Assembly (NCBI GenBank): GCA_023386835.1
Contig: JAEWIY010000020.1
Location: 1 to 37,424 of the forward strand
DNA length: 37,424 nt
Reading direction: 5' to 3'
Source: Verrucomicrobiota bacterium
GTDB taxonomy: Bacteria > Verrucomicrobiota > Verrucomicrobiia > Opitutales > Opitutaceae
Positions 1-7,161 of the stretch are shown here, piece by piece; positions within the stretch are counted from its first letter, which is position 1; every line of letters begins with the position of its first letter. A model generated the notes under the pieces. The model saw only the letters and a list, made by a program, of their open reading frames with translations. It searched no databases and was not told the DNA's origin. A program made the position numbers and the translations under genes.

Positions 1-63
1 CCCGTCCACTCCTGCTCCCTGCTCCTTTCTCCCTTCTCCGCACCGAGGCTCCGCCGAAGGTGC

Positions 64-519
64 CTATGACGTCTTTGCCTGCTCGATCGCGCTCACCTGT
101 CCGTTGCGGAAGAAGATCCGGAGCCGCTCTTCCATGCGTTCCGCGTAGAGCGCCTCCCGCACGGGTCGGTAATAGATGATGTAGCTCCGCGAGCGCGGAT
201 TGTAGACGGCGAAACGTTGATAACCAACGGTCCGCTCGCCGTGGTACTCCTGCCAATACTGGTTGTAGATCCAGGTTGTCTCGGTGCCCTCGGCGGTGGC
301 GCGTTCCCGCTTCTCGTCAGGGGCGCCCAGCGCGATGTAGACCATGTCGAAGTTGTCACCGACGAAGATCTCGCGCTGCTTCAGCCGATCGCGGGTGGCC
401 TGATCGAGCTGATTAAAGGTCGAAGCCCGTTCCTGGGAGCGCCGCTCGAACGTGTTGCACCCGGCCAGCACCAGCGCGGTGCCGGCGAGGAGAAAGCGAA
501 ACAAAAAACGAAAAGTCAT
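64..519 (-). CDS. BamE/SmpA-like lipoprotein, hypothetical
   Basis: A 151-residue predicted lipoprotein. The N-terminus is a short basic start, a hydrophobic stretch and the lipobox LAGC with Cys near residue 20, so the protein is probably lipidated and held in a membrane facing the periplasm. The start at 519 was chosen because an upstream in-frame start would put about 18 charged residues ahead of the signal peptide. The middle carries DMVYIALGAPDE followed by a W-I-Y motif about 15 residues later. This resembles the BamE/SmpA layout, in which a small helix-strand unit has a G-x-P-D turn and a W-x-Y strand. It lies downstream of araD, separated by 116 bases, so it is probably not needed for arabinose use. 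The BamE-like assignment is an inference from motif shape only, and no function can be stated. Confidence 0.75.
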   Translation of the reverse strand: MTFRFLFRFLLAGTALVLAGCNTFERRSQERASTFNQLDQATRDRLKQREIFVGDNFDMVYIALGAPDEKRERATAEGTETTWIYNQYWQEYHGERTVGYQRFAVYNPRSRSYIIYYRPVREALYAERMEERLRIFFRNGQVSAIEQAKTS

Positions 520-635
520 GATCCTATGACCAAGCCGCGCGCACCGTGTTTCGTCCCTCGTGCGGCTCGCCAACTGGAAGCGCAGGTGGAGCGTGTGCTC
601 CGTCGCTGTCTCCCAGCCGCCGTGATGACACTCCC

Positions 636-1331
636 CTAGGCGCCGGCCTGCCCGTAGTACGCGCCGGGTCCGTGCTTCCGTTTAAAGTGCTTCTGCAGCA
701 GCTCGGGTTCGATCGGCGACAGCGCCGGGTTCAACTGCAGGGACATCAGCGCCATCTGCGCCACGCACTCGACCGCCACGGCGACTTCCACCGCCTTGGC
801 AACGGTCGGTCCCCAGGTGAAGGGCGCATGTCGGTTGACCAATACGGCCGGGAAATCCAGCGGATCGAGACCGGCGAAACGCTCCACGATGACGTTGCCT
901 GTTTCCCACTCGTAAGCCTGCGCAATCTCTTCCGCGGTCATCTTCCGCGTCACCGGAACGTCACCGAAAAAGTAATCGGCATGAGTTGTCCCGAAGATCG
1001 GGATGGACCGGCCCGCCTGGGCAAACGCGGTCGCGTGAGAGGAGTGAGTGTGAACAACGCCACCTATGCTCTCAAACGCCAGGAACAGCCGACGGTGCGT
1101 GGGCGTGTCGGACGACGGGCGCAACGGTCCCTCGACCTGGCGGCCCTCCAGATCCACAAGCACCATGTCCTCCGGCCGCAGCGCGGAGTACTCCACGCCG
1201 CTCGGCTTGATCGCGAAGATGCCGCGGGCGCGATCGATCGCGGACGCGTTACCGAACGTGAGGTTGATCAATCCCTGCCGCGGCAGGGCGATGTTGGCCT
1301 CGTAGGCCTCGCGTTTGAGCTCTTCCAACAT
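636..1331 (-). CDS. araD: L-ribulose-5-phosphate 4-epimerase
   Basis: This cytoplasmic enzyme converts L-ribulose 5-phosphate to D-xylulose 5-phosphate, the last step of the AraBAD route into the pentose phosphate pathway. The 231-residue product matches the usual length of the class II aldolase/AraD family. Visible family features are GNASAID near residue 28, the substrate-binding KPSGVEY segment near residue 43, and the zinc-binding HTHSSHATAFAQ motif near residue 95, with another histidine in the following TTHADY segment. It starts with ATG 15 bases after the stop of araA and is clearly the third gene of the same operon. The substrate assignment rests on the gene order as well as the motifs, because the fold is shared with fuculose- and rhamnulose-phosphate aldolases. 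Confidence 0.96.
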   Translation of the reverse strand: MLEELKREAYEANIALPRQGLINLTFGNASAIDRARGIFAIKPSGVEYSALRPEDMVLVDLEGRQVEGPLRPSSDTPTHRRLFLAFESIGGVVHTHSSHATAFAQAGRSIPIFGTTHADYFFGDVPVTRKMTAEEIAQAYEWETGNVIVERFAGLDPLDFPAVLVNRHAPFTWGPTVAKAVEVAVAVECVAQMALMSLQLNPALSPIEPELLQKHFKRKHGPGAYYGQAGA

Positions 1332-1346
1332 GACGGGAGGTCGCCC

Positions 1347-2855
1347 TTAAACGCGGATGCCCTGCGCGAGGTGGTAATACACTTCGTTGTTCCGCAGGGT
1401 CTGTTTGAATTCCGAAAGCCGCGTGTGCGCATCGATCGTGACCATCTCGATGCCTGCGATCGTGGCGAAGTCCTCCAGCATCTCGCTGGTGACGCTGTAG
1501 CTGTAGCCGGTGTGGTGTGCACCGCCGGCATAGATCCAGGCCGCGCATGCGGTCTTGAAGTCCGGTTTGCACTCCCAAACCGCGCGGGCCACCGGCAGCT
1601 TCGGCAACGACGGCGGCTTGACCGCGGTGACTTCGTTGACGACGAGGCGGAAACGATTGCCAAGGTCGACCAGCGACGCGTTCAGCGCCTCGCCCGGAGG
1701 CGCATCAAAAACAAATCGGACCGGGTCCTCCTTGCCGCCGATGCCGAGCGGATGCACCTCCACCGCCGGTTTGCCGGCAGCGATGCTCGGGCAGATCTCG
1801 AGCATGTGCGCGCCCAGCACCTGATGGCCCTTCGGCGAAAGGTGGTAGGTGTAATCCTCCATGAAGGACGTGCCACCAGGCAGCCCCTCGCCCATGACTT
1901 TCATCGCGCGCACGAGGGCCGCGGTCTTCCAGTCACCCTCTCCACCGAATCCGTACCCCGCGCCCATCAACCGCTGCGTCGCCAGGCCCGGCAACTGCCG
2001 CAACCCGTGCAGGTCCTCAAACGTGTCGGTGAAACCCTTGAAACCGCCTTCTTCCAAGAACGCGCGCATCCCCAACTCGAGCCGCGCGCTGTAGCGCAGT
2101 GAGTCGTGACGGGCTCCGCTCTTCTTCAACTCGGGGGTGACGCGGTAGTCGTTTTCGTAGTCGGCGCAGAGGGCGGAGATGTCGCTCTCCGTCACCGCAT
2201 CGACCTTCGCCACGAGTTCACCCACGCCGTATCCATTCACGGCAAAACCGAAGCGCAGCTCGGCCGCGACCTTGTCACCCTCGGTCACCGCCACCTGGCG
2301 CATGTTGTCACCGAACCGGCAGAACTTTGCGCCCTGCCAGTCGTGCCAGGCGCGCACGGCCCGCATCCACGCGCTGATGCGATCCTGGACTTCCTCATCC
2401 GACCAGTGACCCACAACGACTTTGCGCCCCAGCCGCATGCGCGTGTGGATGAACCCGGCCTCGCGGTCGCCGTGCGCCGCCTGGTTCAGGTTCATGAAGT
2501 CCATGTCGATCGTCTCCCACGGCAGATCGCGGTTGAACTGCGTGTGCAGATGCAGAAACGGCTTCTTGAGCGTGCTCAGGCCGCGGATCCACATCTTCGA
2601 GGGGCTGAAGGTGTGCATCCACAGCACCAAGCCCGCGCAGTTCGGATTCGTGTTCGCCTCGATGCAGACATTCGCGATCTCGTCCGGCGTCGTGAGGAGC
2701 GCCTTATACTTGAGCGGCAAGGGCAGGCGCTTCGACTCGGCGAGGCCCGCGACGACCTGTTGCGCATTGGCGGCCACCTGCTGTAGGGGGCCGGGGCCGT
2801 ACAGGTGCTGGGATCCGCAGACGAACCAGATTTCCGGGGAGGCAAGAAGGTGCAT
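1347..2855 (-). CDS. araA: L-arabinose isomerase
   Basis: The enzyme isomerises L-arabinose to L-ribulose in the cytoplasm using a divalent metal, usually Mn2+. The protein has 502 residues, close to the roughly 500 of the E. coli enzyme. The N-terminus has the typical E-I-W-F-V-C-G-S-Q-H-L-Y-G stretch. Later, SFMEDYTYHL and HMLEICPS contribute the metal-binding glutamate and a histidine, and HHTGYSYS near residue 450 supplies the conserved histidines. The ATG at 2855 is preferred to the TTG one codon upstream. The gene sits 42 bases after araB and 15 bases before araD, and transcription runs araB-araA-araD as in enteric bacteria. Nothing looks broken or transferred. Confidence 0.97.
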   Translation of the reverse strand: MHLLASPEIWFVCGSQHLYGPGPLQQVAANAQQVVAGLAESKRLPLPLKYKALLTTPDEIANVCIEANTNPNCAGLVLWMHTFSPSKMWIRGLSTLKKPFLHLHTQFNRDLPWETIDMDFMNLNQAAHGDREAGFIHTRMRLGRKVVVGHWSDEEVQDRISAWMRAVRAWHDWQGAKFCRFGDNMRQVAVTEGDKVAAELRFGFAVNGYGVGELVAKVDAVTESDISALCADYENDYRVTPELKKSGARHDSLRYSARLELGMRAFLEEGGFKGFTDTFEDLHGLRQLPGLATQRLMGAGYGFGGEGDWKTAALVRAMKVMGEGLPGGTSFMEDYTYHLSPKGHQVLGAHMLEICPSIAAGKPAVEVHPLGIGGKEDPVRFVFDAPPGEALNASLVDLGNRFRLVVNEVTAVKPPSLPKLPVARAVWECKPDFKTACAAWIYAGGAHHTGYSYSVTSEMLEDFATIAGIEMVTIDAHTRLSEFKQTLRNNEVYYHLAQGIRV

Positions 2856-2897
2856 CAAGAAAAGGGAAAGAAACAGACGTTACCCAAGAACGCGCGC

Positions 2898-4562
2898 TCA
2901 GCGCGTCACCTCGGCCTTCAGGTCCAACAGCGCCTTCATGACGCCGGACAGGTCGGCCTCCTTTTTCAGGCCGCCGAAACTGTCGTGGAGCTGTCGATAC
3001 AAGCTATAGAGCCGGTCGTAGACCTTGGCGTTGGCCGCCTTCGGCCGATACGCCACTTTCTGCAACGACGTCATCTTGCGCTGCGCAGTCGGAAAGTCGG
3101 GGTGGACGCCCGCGACCACGGCGGCGCTGACGGCGGCGCCCAGGGCGCAGGCCTGGCTCGAGCCGGTGACGAGCATCGTGCAGCCCGTCACGTCGGCATA
3201 GATCTGCATCAGCAGCGGATTCTTCTCGGCGATGCCGCCGGCACAGACCACGCGTTCAATCGGCACGCCGTACTCCCGCAGGCGTTCGATGATGGCGCGG
3301 CTGCCAAACGCGGTGGCCTCGATCAACGCCCGGTAGATCTCCGCCGGAGAAGTGTGCAGCGTCGTGCCGACCAGCAACCCGGTCAGGCGCTGATCGACCA
3401 GGATCGTCCGGTTGCCGTTGTTCCAGTCCAACGCCAGTAATCCGCTCTGGCCGGGCTTCAGCGTGGCCGCCTCCGCGGTCAGCACCTGGTGCGTCTTGGC
3501 GTCGCCCTCGCAGACGACCTCGACCCACCACTTGAAGATGTCGCCCACAGCGGATTGCCCGGCCTCGATACCGTAGAAGCCCGGCAGGATCGCGCCTTTG
3601 ACGATGCCGCAGATGCCCGGAATGTCCGGCACGGTCTTGCTGGCCGAAACGACGCCGCAGTCACACGTCGACGTGCCGATCACCTTGACCAGCGTGCCCT
3701 CGGCCACCCCCGAACCGATGGCGCCGTAGTGCACGTCCATCTCGCCGATCGCGATCGGGATTCCCGCCGGCAATCCGAGCTTGCGCGCCCATTCCGCGCC
3801 CAGTTGTCCGGCCGGCACCGTGGCGTCGTAAGCCTTTGAATACAACCGCCCGCGCAGGTCGGCGAGTTTTGGATCGAGCTTCGCGAGGAACTCCTCATCC
3901 GGCAACCCGCCCCAATCCTCGGCATACATGGCCTTGTGACCGGCCATGCAGACACCCCGCTTGATCTCCCCCGGGTCGGTGATGCCGGCGAGCACGCTCG
4001 GCACCCAGTCCGCGAGCTCGACCCAGGAATGGGCGGCCGCAAACACCTTCGGCGCGACGTTGAGGCAGTGCCAGATCTTGGCCCAAAACCATTCCGAGGA
4101 GTACGTGTTGCCGCACTTCGCGATGTACTGCGGCCGGATCTCAGCGGCGAGGGCGGTGATGCGAGCGGCCTCGCGCCAGCTGGTGTGGTCCTTCCAGAGC
4201 CAGCACTGCGCATCAAGGTTCTTCGCCCACCGGGGCTGCAGGGCCAGCGGCTGATTCCGCCGGTCGACCGGGATCGGGCTGGAGCCGGTGGTATCGACGC
4301 CGATGCCCACGACTTTGCGCGGATCAAAGCCCTTGGCTTTTTTCGCCGCGCGCAGCGCCCCCTTTACGCTCTTCTCGAGCCCGTACAGGTAGTCGCCGGG
4401 ATGCTGCCGCGCGAGGTGGTGATCACGGCGGTCAAGCAGGATGCCCTGCTCACCGCTGGGATAGTTGATCACACTGGAGCCCAGCTCCGCGCCATCGGCG
4501 CAGCGCACCACCAGTGCGCGAACTGAGTTGGTCCCGTAATCGATGCCGATCGTAAACGCCAT
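2898..4562 (-). CDS. araB: Ribulokinase
   Basis: The enzyme phosphorylates L-ribulose with ATP to L-ribulose 5-phosphate, the committed step of arabinose catabolism. It is a 554-residue FGGY-family sugar kinase. The N-terminal ATPase-fold start reads FTIGIDYGTNSVRALV, GVDTTGSSPIPVD follows near residue 100, and the C-terminal domain contains GEMDVHYGAIGSG and AGGIAEKNPLLMQIYADVTG. Length and motifs match AraB rather than xylulokinase or glycerol kinase, and the neighbours araA and araD settle the substrate. The start at 4562 was chosen because the upstream in-frame start adds residues before the phosphate-binding strand and runs into the promoter region. It is the first gene of araBAD and is divergent from the LacI-type regulator, 90 bases away. 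Confidence 0.96.
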   Translation of the reverse strand: MAFTIGIDYGTNSVRALVVRCADGAELGSSVINYPSGEQGILLDRRDHHLARQHPGDYLYGLEKSVKGALRAAKKAKGFDPRKVVGIGVDTTGSSPIPVDRRNQPLALQPRWAKNLDAQCWLWKDHTSWREAARITALAAEIRPQYIAKCGNTYSSEWFWAKIWHCLNVAPKVFAAAHSWVELADWVPSVLAGITDPGEIKRGVCMAGHKAMYAEDWGGLPDEEFLAKLDPKLADLRGRLYSKAYDATVPAGQLGAEWARKLGLPAGIPIAIGEMDVHYGAIGSGVAEGTLVKVIGTSTCDCGVVSASKTVPDIPGICGIVKGAILPGFYGIEAGQSAVGDIFKWWVEVVCEGDAKTHQVLTAEAATLKPGQSGLLALDWNNGNRTILVDQRLTGLLVGTTLHTSPAEIYRALIEATAFGSRAIIERLREYGVPIERVVCAGGIAEKNPLLMQIYADVTGCTMLVTGSSQACALGAAVSAAVVAGVHPDFPTAQRKMTSLQKVAYRPKAANAKVYDRLYSLYRQLHDSFGGLKKEADLSGVMKALLDLKAEVTR

Positions 4563-4584
4563 GGGGTCAAAAGCTCGGGTACGC

Positions 4585-4602
4585 TGGGTTCTGCCCAACC
4601 CA
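4585..4602. promoter_or_regulatory. Inverted repeat TGGGTT-N6-AACCCA in the araB/lacI intergenic region
   Basis: A perfect 6-base inverted repeat with a 6-base centre lies 22 bases upstream of the araB start. On the minus strand it falls in the 5' leader of araB, so it could be an operator for the adjacent regulator or a small mRNA hairpin. Only the symmetry is seen; the role is inferred. Confidence 0.35.
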
Positions 4603-4620
4603 CCCGCGACATCTACTTTA

Positions 4621-4633
4621 CTTGATCGTCAAG
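4621..4633. promoter_or_regulatory. Palindrome CTTGATCGTCAAG, candidate operator
   Basis: A perfect 5+3+5 inverted repeat lies midway between araB and the divergent LacI-family gene, 19 bases upstream of the regulator start. LacI-family proteins bind such short palindromes, and regulators often control the gene pair they sit between. On the minus strand the repeat contains TTGACG, which resembles a -35 box, so a bound repressor could block araBAD transcription. I did not find a well-spaced -10 for it, so the promoter reading is weak. Confidence 0.45.
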
Positions 4634-4652
4634 GCCCTGTCAGCCTCGATCC

Positions 4653-5690
4653 ATGGCTTACGTCACGATGGCAGATCTCGCGCGTGAGGTCGGCCTGTCC
4701 CGCAATGCCGTATCTCTCGCCCTGCGCGGCGATCCCTCGATTCCTCCGGCGACGCGTGAACGGATCCGCGCGGCCGCCAACCGCCTGGGTTACAGCGTCA
4801 ATCCCACGGTCGCACAGCTCATGTCGGAGCTGCGTAAATCCGGCATCCGGCGCGCCCGTCACACGCTCGCGCTCTGCAACGCCTATCCGGAGCGCACCGC
4901 CTTTCGCAGTCACCCGACCCTGCCCACCTACGTCGCCGGCTGCCGCCAGCGTGCCACGCAACAGGGTTATGGCATCGACGAGTTCTGGTTGCATGACCCG
5001 ACGCTCGACGGAGATCGCTTCAACGAAATCCTGCACGCCCGTGGCATTCGTGGCCTGATCGTCATCGGCATGATGGAGGAGAATCGCCTGCCCGCGCGTT
5101 TTGCGACGACGTGGGCGCGTCATGCCTGCGTGGTGACAGGCGTGCGCACGCACGAACCCACGCTGTCGTTCTGCTGCGTCGACCACCACGCGCTCGTGCT
5201 GCAGGCCGTCGAGGCCGCGCTCGCGCTTGGTTACCGGCGACCGGGCCTGGTGCTGGACGCACGCATCGACCGGTTGGTGGAGGGCCGTTTCAGCGCCGGC
5301 ATGTGGGTCGGGCAGCAGGCGCTGCCGCCACGGCAGCGGGTGAAGTCCTTCGTCGACGTCTCGGCGGCGCACGACGATCCGGCGCCGTTCTTCCGTTGGC
5401 TGGAGAAGGAAAAACCGGACGTTATCTTCACCCTGTACCACCGCGTCCGCCGCTGGGTGGAATCGCGCGGATTGCGCGTGCCGCAGGACATCGGGCTGAT
5501 CCAGCTCGAGCGGCGCCGCGAACGCGACGACTGGGCCGGCATGGATCAACACAACGATCGAACGGGCGAGGCCGCGGTCGATATGCTCATCAGCATGCTG
5601 CAGAACCAGGAGAGCGGTGTGCCGGAATACCCACGAGCGACGTTGATTGGCGCCACTTGGGTGGACGGAGCCACGGTCCAGCGGCAATAA
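4653..5690 (+). CDS. LacI-family transcriptional regulator, probable arabinose regulator
   Basis: A 345-residue LacI/GalR-type regulator. Residues 5-24 (TMADLAREVGLSRNAVSLAL) form the N-terminal helix-turn-helix, followed by RERIRAAANRLGYSVNP, the standard LacI third helix and hinge. The rest matches a periplasmic-binding-protein-like sensor domain with the usual length. The hinge region reads VNPTVAQLMSELR and lacks the common N-A-x-x-L sequence, so DNA minor-groove contacts may differ. It is divergent from araBAD, and two inverted repeats sit in the shared 90-base gap. From context it most likely controls the arabinose operon in response to arabinose or an arabinose derivative. The ligand and direction of control are inferred. 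E. coli uses AraC and Bacillus uses the GntR/LacI hybrid AraR for this job. Confidence 0.88.
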   Translation: MAYVTMADLAREVGLSRNAVSLALRGDPSIPPATRERIRAAANRLGYSVNPTVAQLMSELRKSGIRRARHTLALCNAYPERTAFRSHPTLPTYVAGCRQRATQQGYGIDEFWLHDPTLDGDRFNEILHARGIRGLIVIGMMEENRLPARFATTWARHACVVTGVRTHEPTLSFCCVDHHALVLQAVEAALALGYRRPGLVLDARIDRLVEGRFSAGMWVGQQALPPRQRVKSFVDVSAAHDDPAPFFRWLEKEKPDVIFTLYHRVRRWVESRGLRVPQDIGLIQLERRRERDDWAGMDQHNDRTGEAAVDMLISMLQNQESGVPEYPRATLIGATWVDGATVQRQ

Positions 5691-5708
5691 CCGCCGCCGA
5701 CTGCATCC

Positions 5709-5730
5709 ACGGCCGGCGTGGCCGGGCCGT
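5709..5730. terminator. GC-rich hairpin between convergent genes
   Basis: ACGGCC and GGCCGT pair around a 10-base GC-rich loop that can pair further. The hairpin lies in the 55-base gap between the convergent LacI-type and inositol-phosphatase genes. No T-tract follows on either strand, so a terminator role is only suggested by position. Confidence 0.3.
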
Positions 5731-5745
5731 CCTGCCAGCCGTTTC

Positions 5746-6738
5746 CTAGAGCAACTCGCGGATCAGCCGCTTCAGGACCGGGCGCACCCGCCGGGCCAGG
5801 TCCGGATTCGCATACGCCATCCAGGCGACCGGCGTCGTGGTATCAAAGGGCGCGCGCAGCGGCCCGCCGTCCGGCGCCTCCACGATCCCACCGGCTTCCT
5901 GCAGGATCAATGCGGTGCAGATGTCATACGGATGACAGGTGAGCGCCGCGTCCAGGTTCAGCTTGCGGAAGACTAACGGGCGCAGGTCGCCGACCAAACG
6001 ATCGTGCCCGGACAACAGTTCGGCCAGCTGTCCGCCCGTGGAGATGTATTGATCATCGAATACATCGCCAATCGCTTGCGGTTCCAGTTCCTGCCAAAGC
6101 CGCTCCTCAAGCTGCGCCGTCAGTTGCCGGCCCGGCGGAAAGAACTTGGCCAACGAGGCGAAGCCATGCGCGAACGACTTCGCGGACGACAGGTGAACCG
6201 GCAACCGCTGGCGCTCGTCGGAGCGCACGTCCACCGCCGTCGCATGCACTCCCCCGCCCCGCACCGCGCTGTATTGGTCCGCCCGCCACTGCTTGCTCAC
6301 CGGCAACTCGCTCATGGCGGCCACGACAATATCGCTTAAGCGCGCCCGCGCGCCCCGCTGCGGCGCCAGCGCAGCCAGGCTCCAGGCCGCCCGCTTGTCG
6401 TGCATGATCCCGCGAGTGCCGTCGATCGGATCGAGCAGGCATTTCCACCGCGTTTCCCCCACGGGCGTTCCGCGCGGAAAGGTCACGACCTCGCCGTCGG
6501 CGATACCCTCCATCACCAGTTCGACCGGCCAGCGCCGCGGCCAGTGCGCCTCGAACCAGTCGAGAATCGCCGCTTCGGAAACCCGATCGATCTCGTAGAT
6601 CGTATCCGCTGCCGTCGCACCGGCGACCCGGGCGAACGTTCGCGCATGCCTCTGGCGCGCCGCCAACAGCCGCTCGCGGATGTGATCCTGGAGCGCGCAC
6701 AGAAGCCGGCGCGCCCGGGGCAGGTTCGCAGTCAACAT
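5746..6738 (-). CDS. Inositol monophosphatase family protein
   Basis: A 330-residue member of the inositol monophosphatase/FBPase superfamily, which are Mg2+-dependent sugar or inositol phosphatases. The diagnostic metal-binding motif DPIDGTRG occurs near residue 125. The usual upstream glutamate may be the E of LVMEGIADGE. A second family signature with an aspartate and Y-D-I-C-T-A appears late (HPYDICTALILQEAGGIVEAPDGGPL), matching the W-D-x-A-A-G region of the family but with C-T-A in place of A-A-G. The protein is longer than typical IMPases (about 260-270 residues). Substrate cannot be told from the sequence: inositol phosphate, a histidinol-phosphate-type compound, 3'-phosphoadenosine 5'-phosphate or another sugar phosphate are all possible. 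The ATG at 6738 lies about 100 bases from the divergent symporter unit. Confidence 0.8.
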   Translation of the reverse strand: MLTANLPRARRLLCALQDHIRERLLAARQRHARTFARVAGATAADTIYEIDRVSEAAILDWFEAHWPRRWPVELVMEGIADGEVVTFPRGTPVGETRWKCLLDPIDGTRGIMHDKRAAWSLAALAPQRGARARLSDIVVAAMSELPVSKQWRADQYSAVRGGGVHATAVDVRSDERQRLPVHLSSAKSFAHGFASLAKFFPPGRQLTAQLEERLWQELEPQAIGDVFDDQYISTGGQLAELLSGHDRLVGDLRPLVFRKLNLDAALTCHPYDICTALILQEAGGIVEAPDGGPLRAPFDTTTPVAWMAYANPDLARRVRPVLKRLIRELL

Positions 6739-6840
6739 GTCCTCATGAGCACGGCAGGACGGCTCGTGGTGGCGAATTCAAAAATTGGACCACATCCGCA
6801 GGCTTGCACGGCTTCAACCAACTCGCAGCCTCACCGGCGC

Positions 6841-7161
6841 ATGTCGGTTCCCACCCCGCCCCCGTCCGACGCGATTCACAGTGAGGCGTTTCTCCGCCTC
6901 TTGATGCGTCGGCAGCTCAAGCTGTCGATCGCCTGCGCCGCGTCGTTTCTCCTCGTACTCCTTGGTCTGCCGCTCGCCAATTATTACGCCCCCGAGCTCA
7001 TGGCGACACGCGTCGCCGGCTTCACGCTCACCTGGTTGCTGCTCGGCGTACTGTTCTTCCCTGCCGTCTGGGTCATCTCCTGGATCTTTATCCGGCGGTC
7101 GATCTGGCTCGAGGAAAACGAAGTCACGCAGGTGCACTCGGGACGGGGAGGTGAAGCTTGA
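6841..7161 (+). CDS. DUF485-like small subunit of a sodium/solute symporter
   Basis: A 106-residue membrane protein with two hydrophobic segments (about residues 32-50 and 61-82) joined by a short loop. This hairpin, lying directly before an SSS-family permease, is the arrangement of the DUF485/YjcH-type proteins that accompany ActP-like acetate permeases. The exact role of this subunit in transport is not settled in the family. The stop codon overlaps the start of the permease (TTGA), so the two are translationally coupled. The ATG at 6841 gives the family-like N-terminus. An in-frame ATG at 6745 would overlap the divergent phosphatase start and was not used. No convincing Shine-Dalgarno is visible upstream of 6841. 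Confidence 0.8.
   Translation: MSVPTPPPSDAIHSEAFLRLLMRRQLKLSIACAASFLLVLLGLPLANYYAPELMATRVAGFTLTWLLLGVLFFPAVWVISWIFIRRSIWLEENEVTQVHSGRGGEA

Noticed and set aside
1..63. Pyrimidine-rich start of the window (repeated CTCC/CTTC)
   Set aside because: It is too short and too irregular to call a repeat or regulatory site. It lies beyond the lipoprotein stop and may be part of a neighbouring feature outside the window.
546..2102. A 518-residue plus-strand open frame over araD and araA
   Set aside because: The two minus-strand genes have clear family motifs, and this frame is arginine-rich with none.
6739..6840. A sigma-54 (-24/-12) promoter before the symporter unit (TTGGACC...CAGGCTTGCA)
   Set aside because: The GG to GC spacing does not match the required 10 bases.
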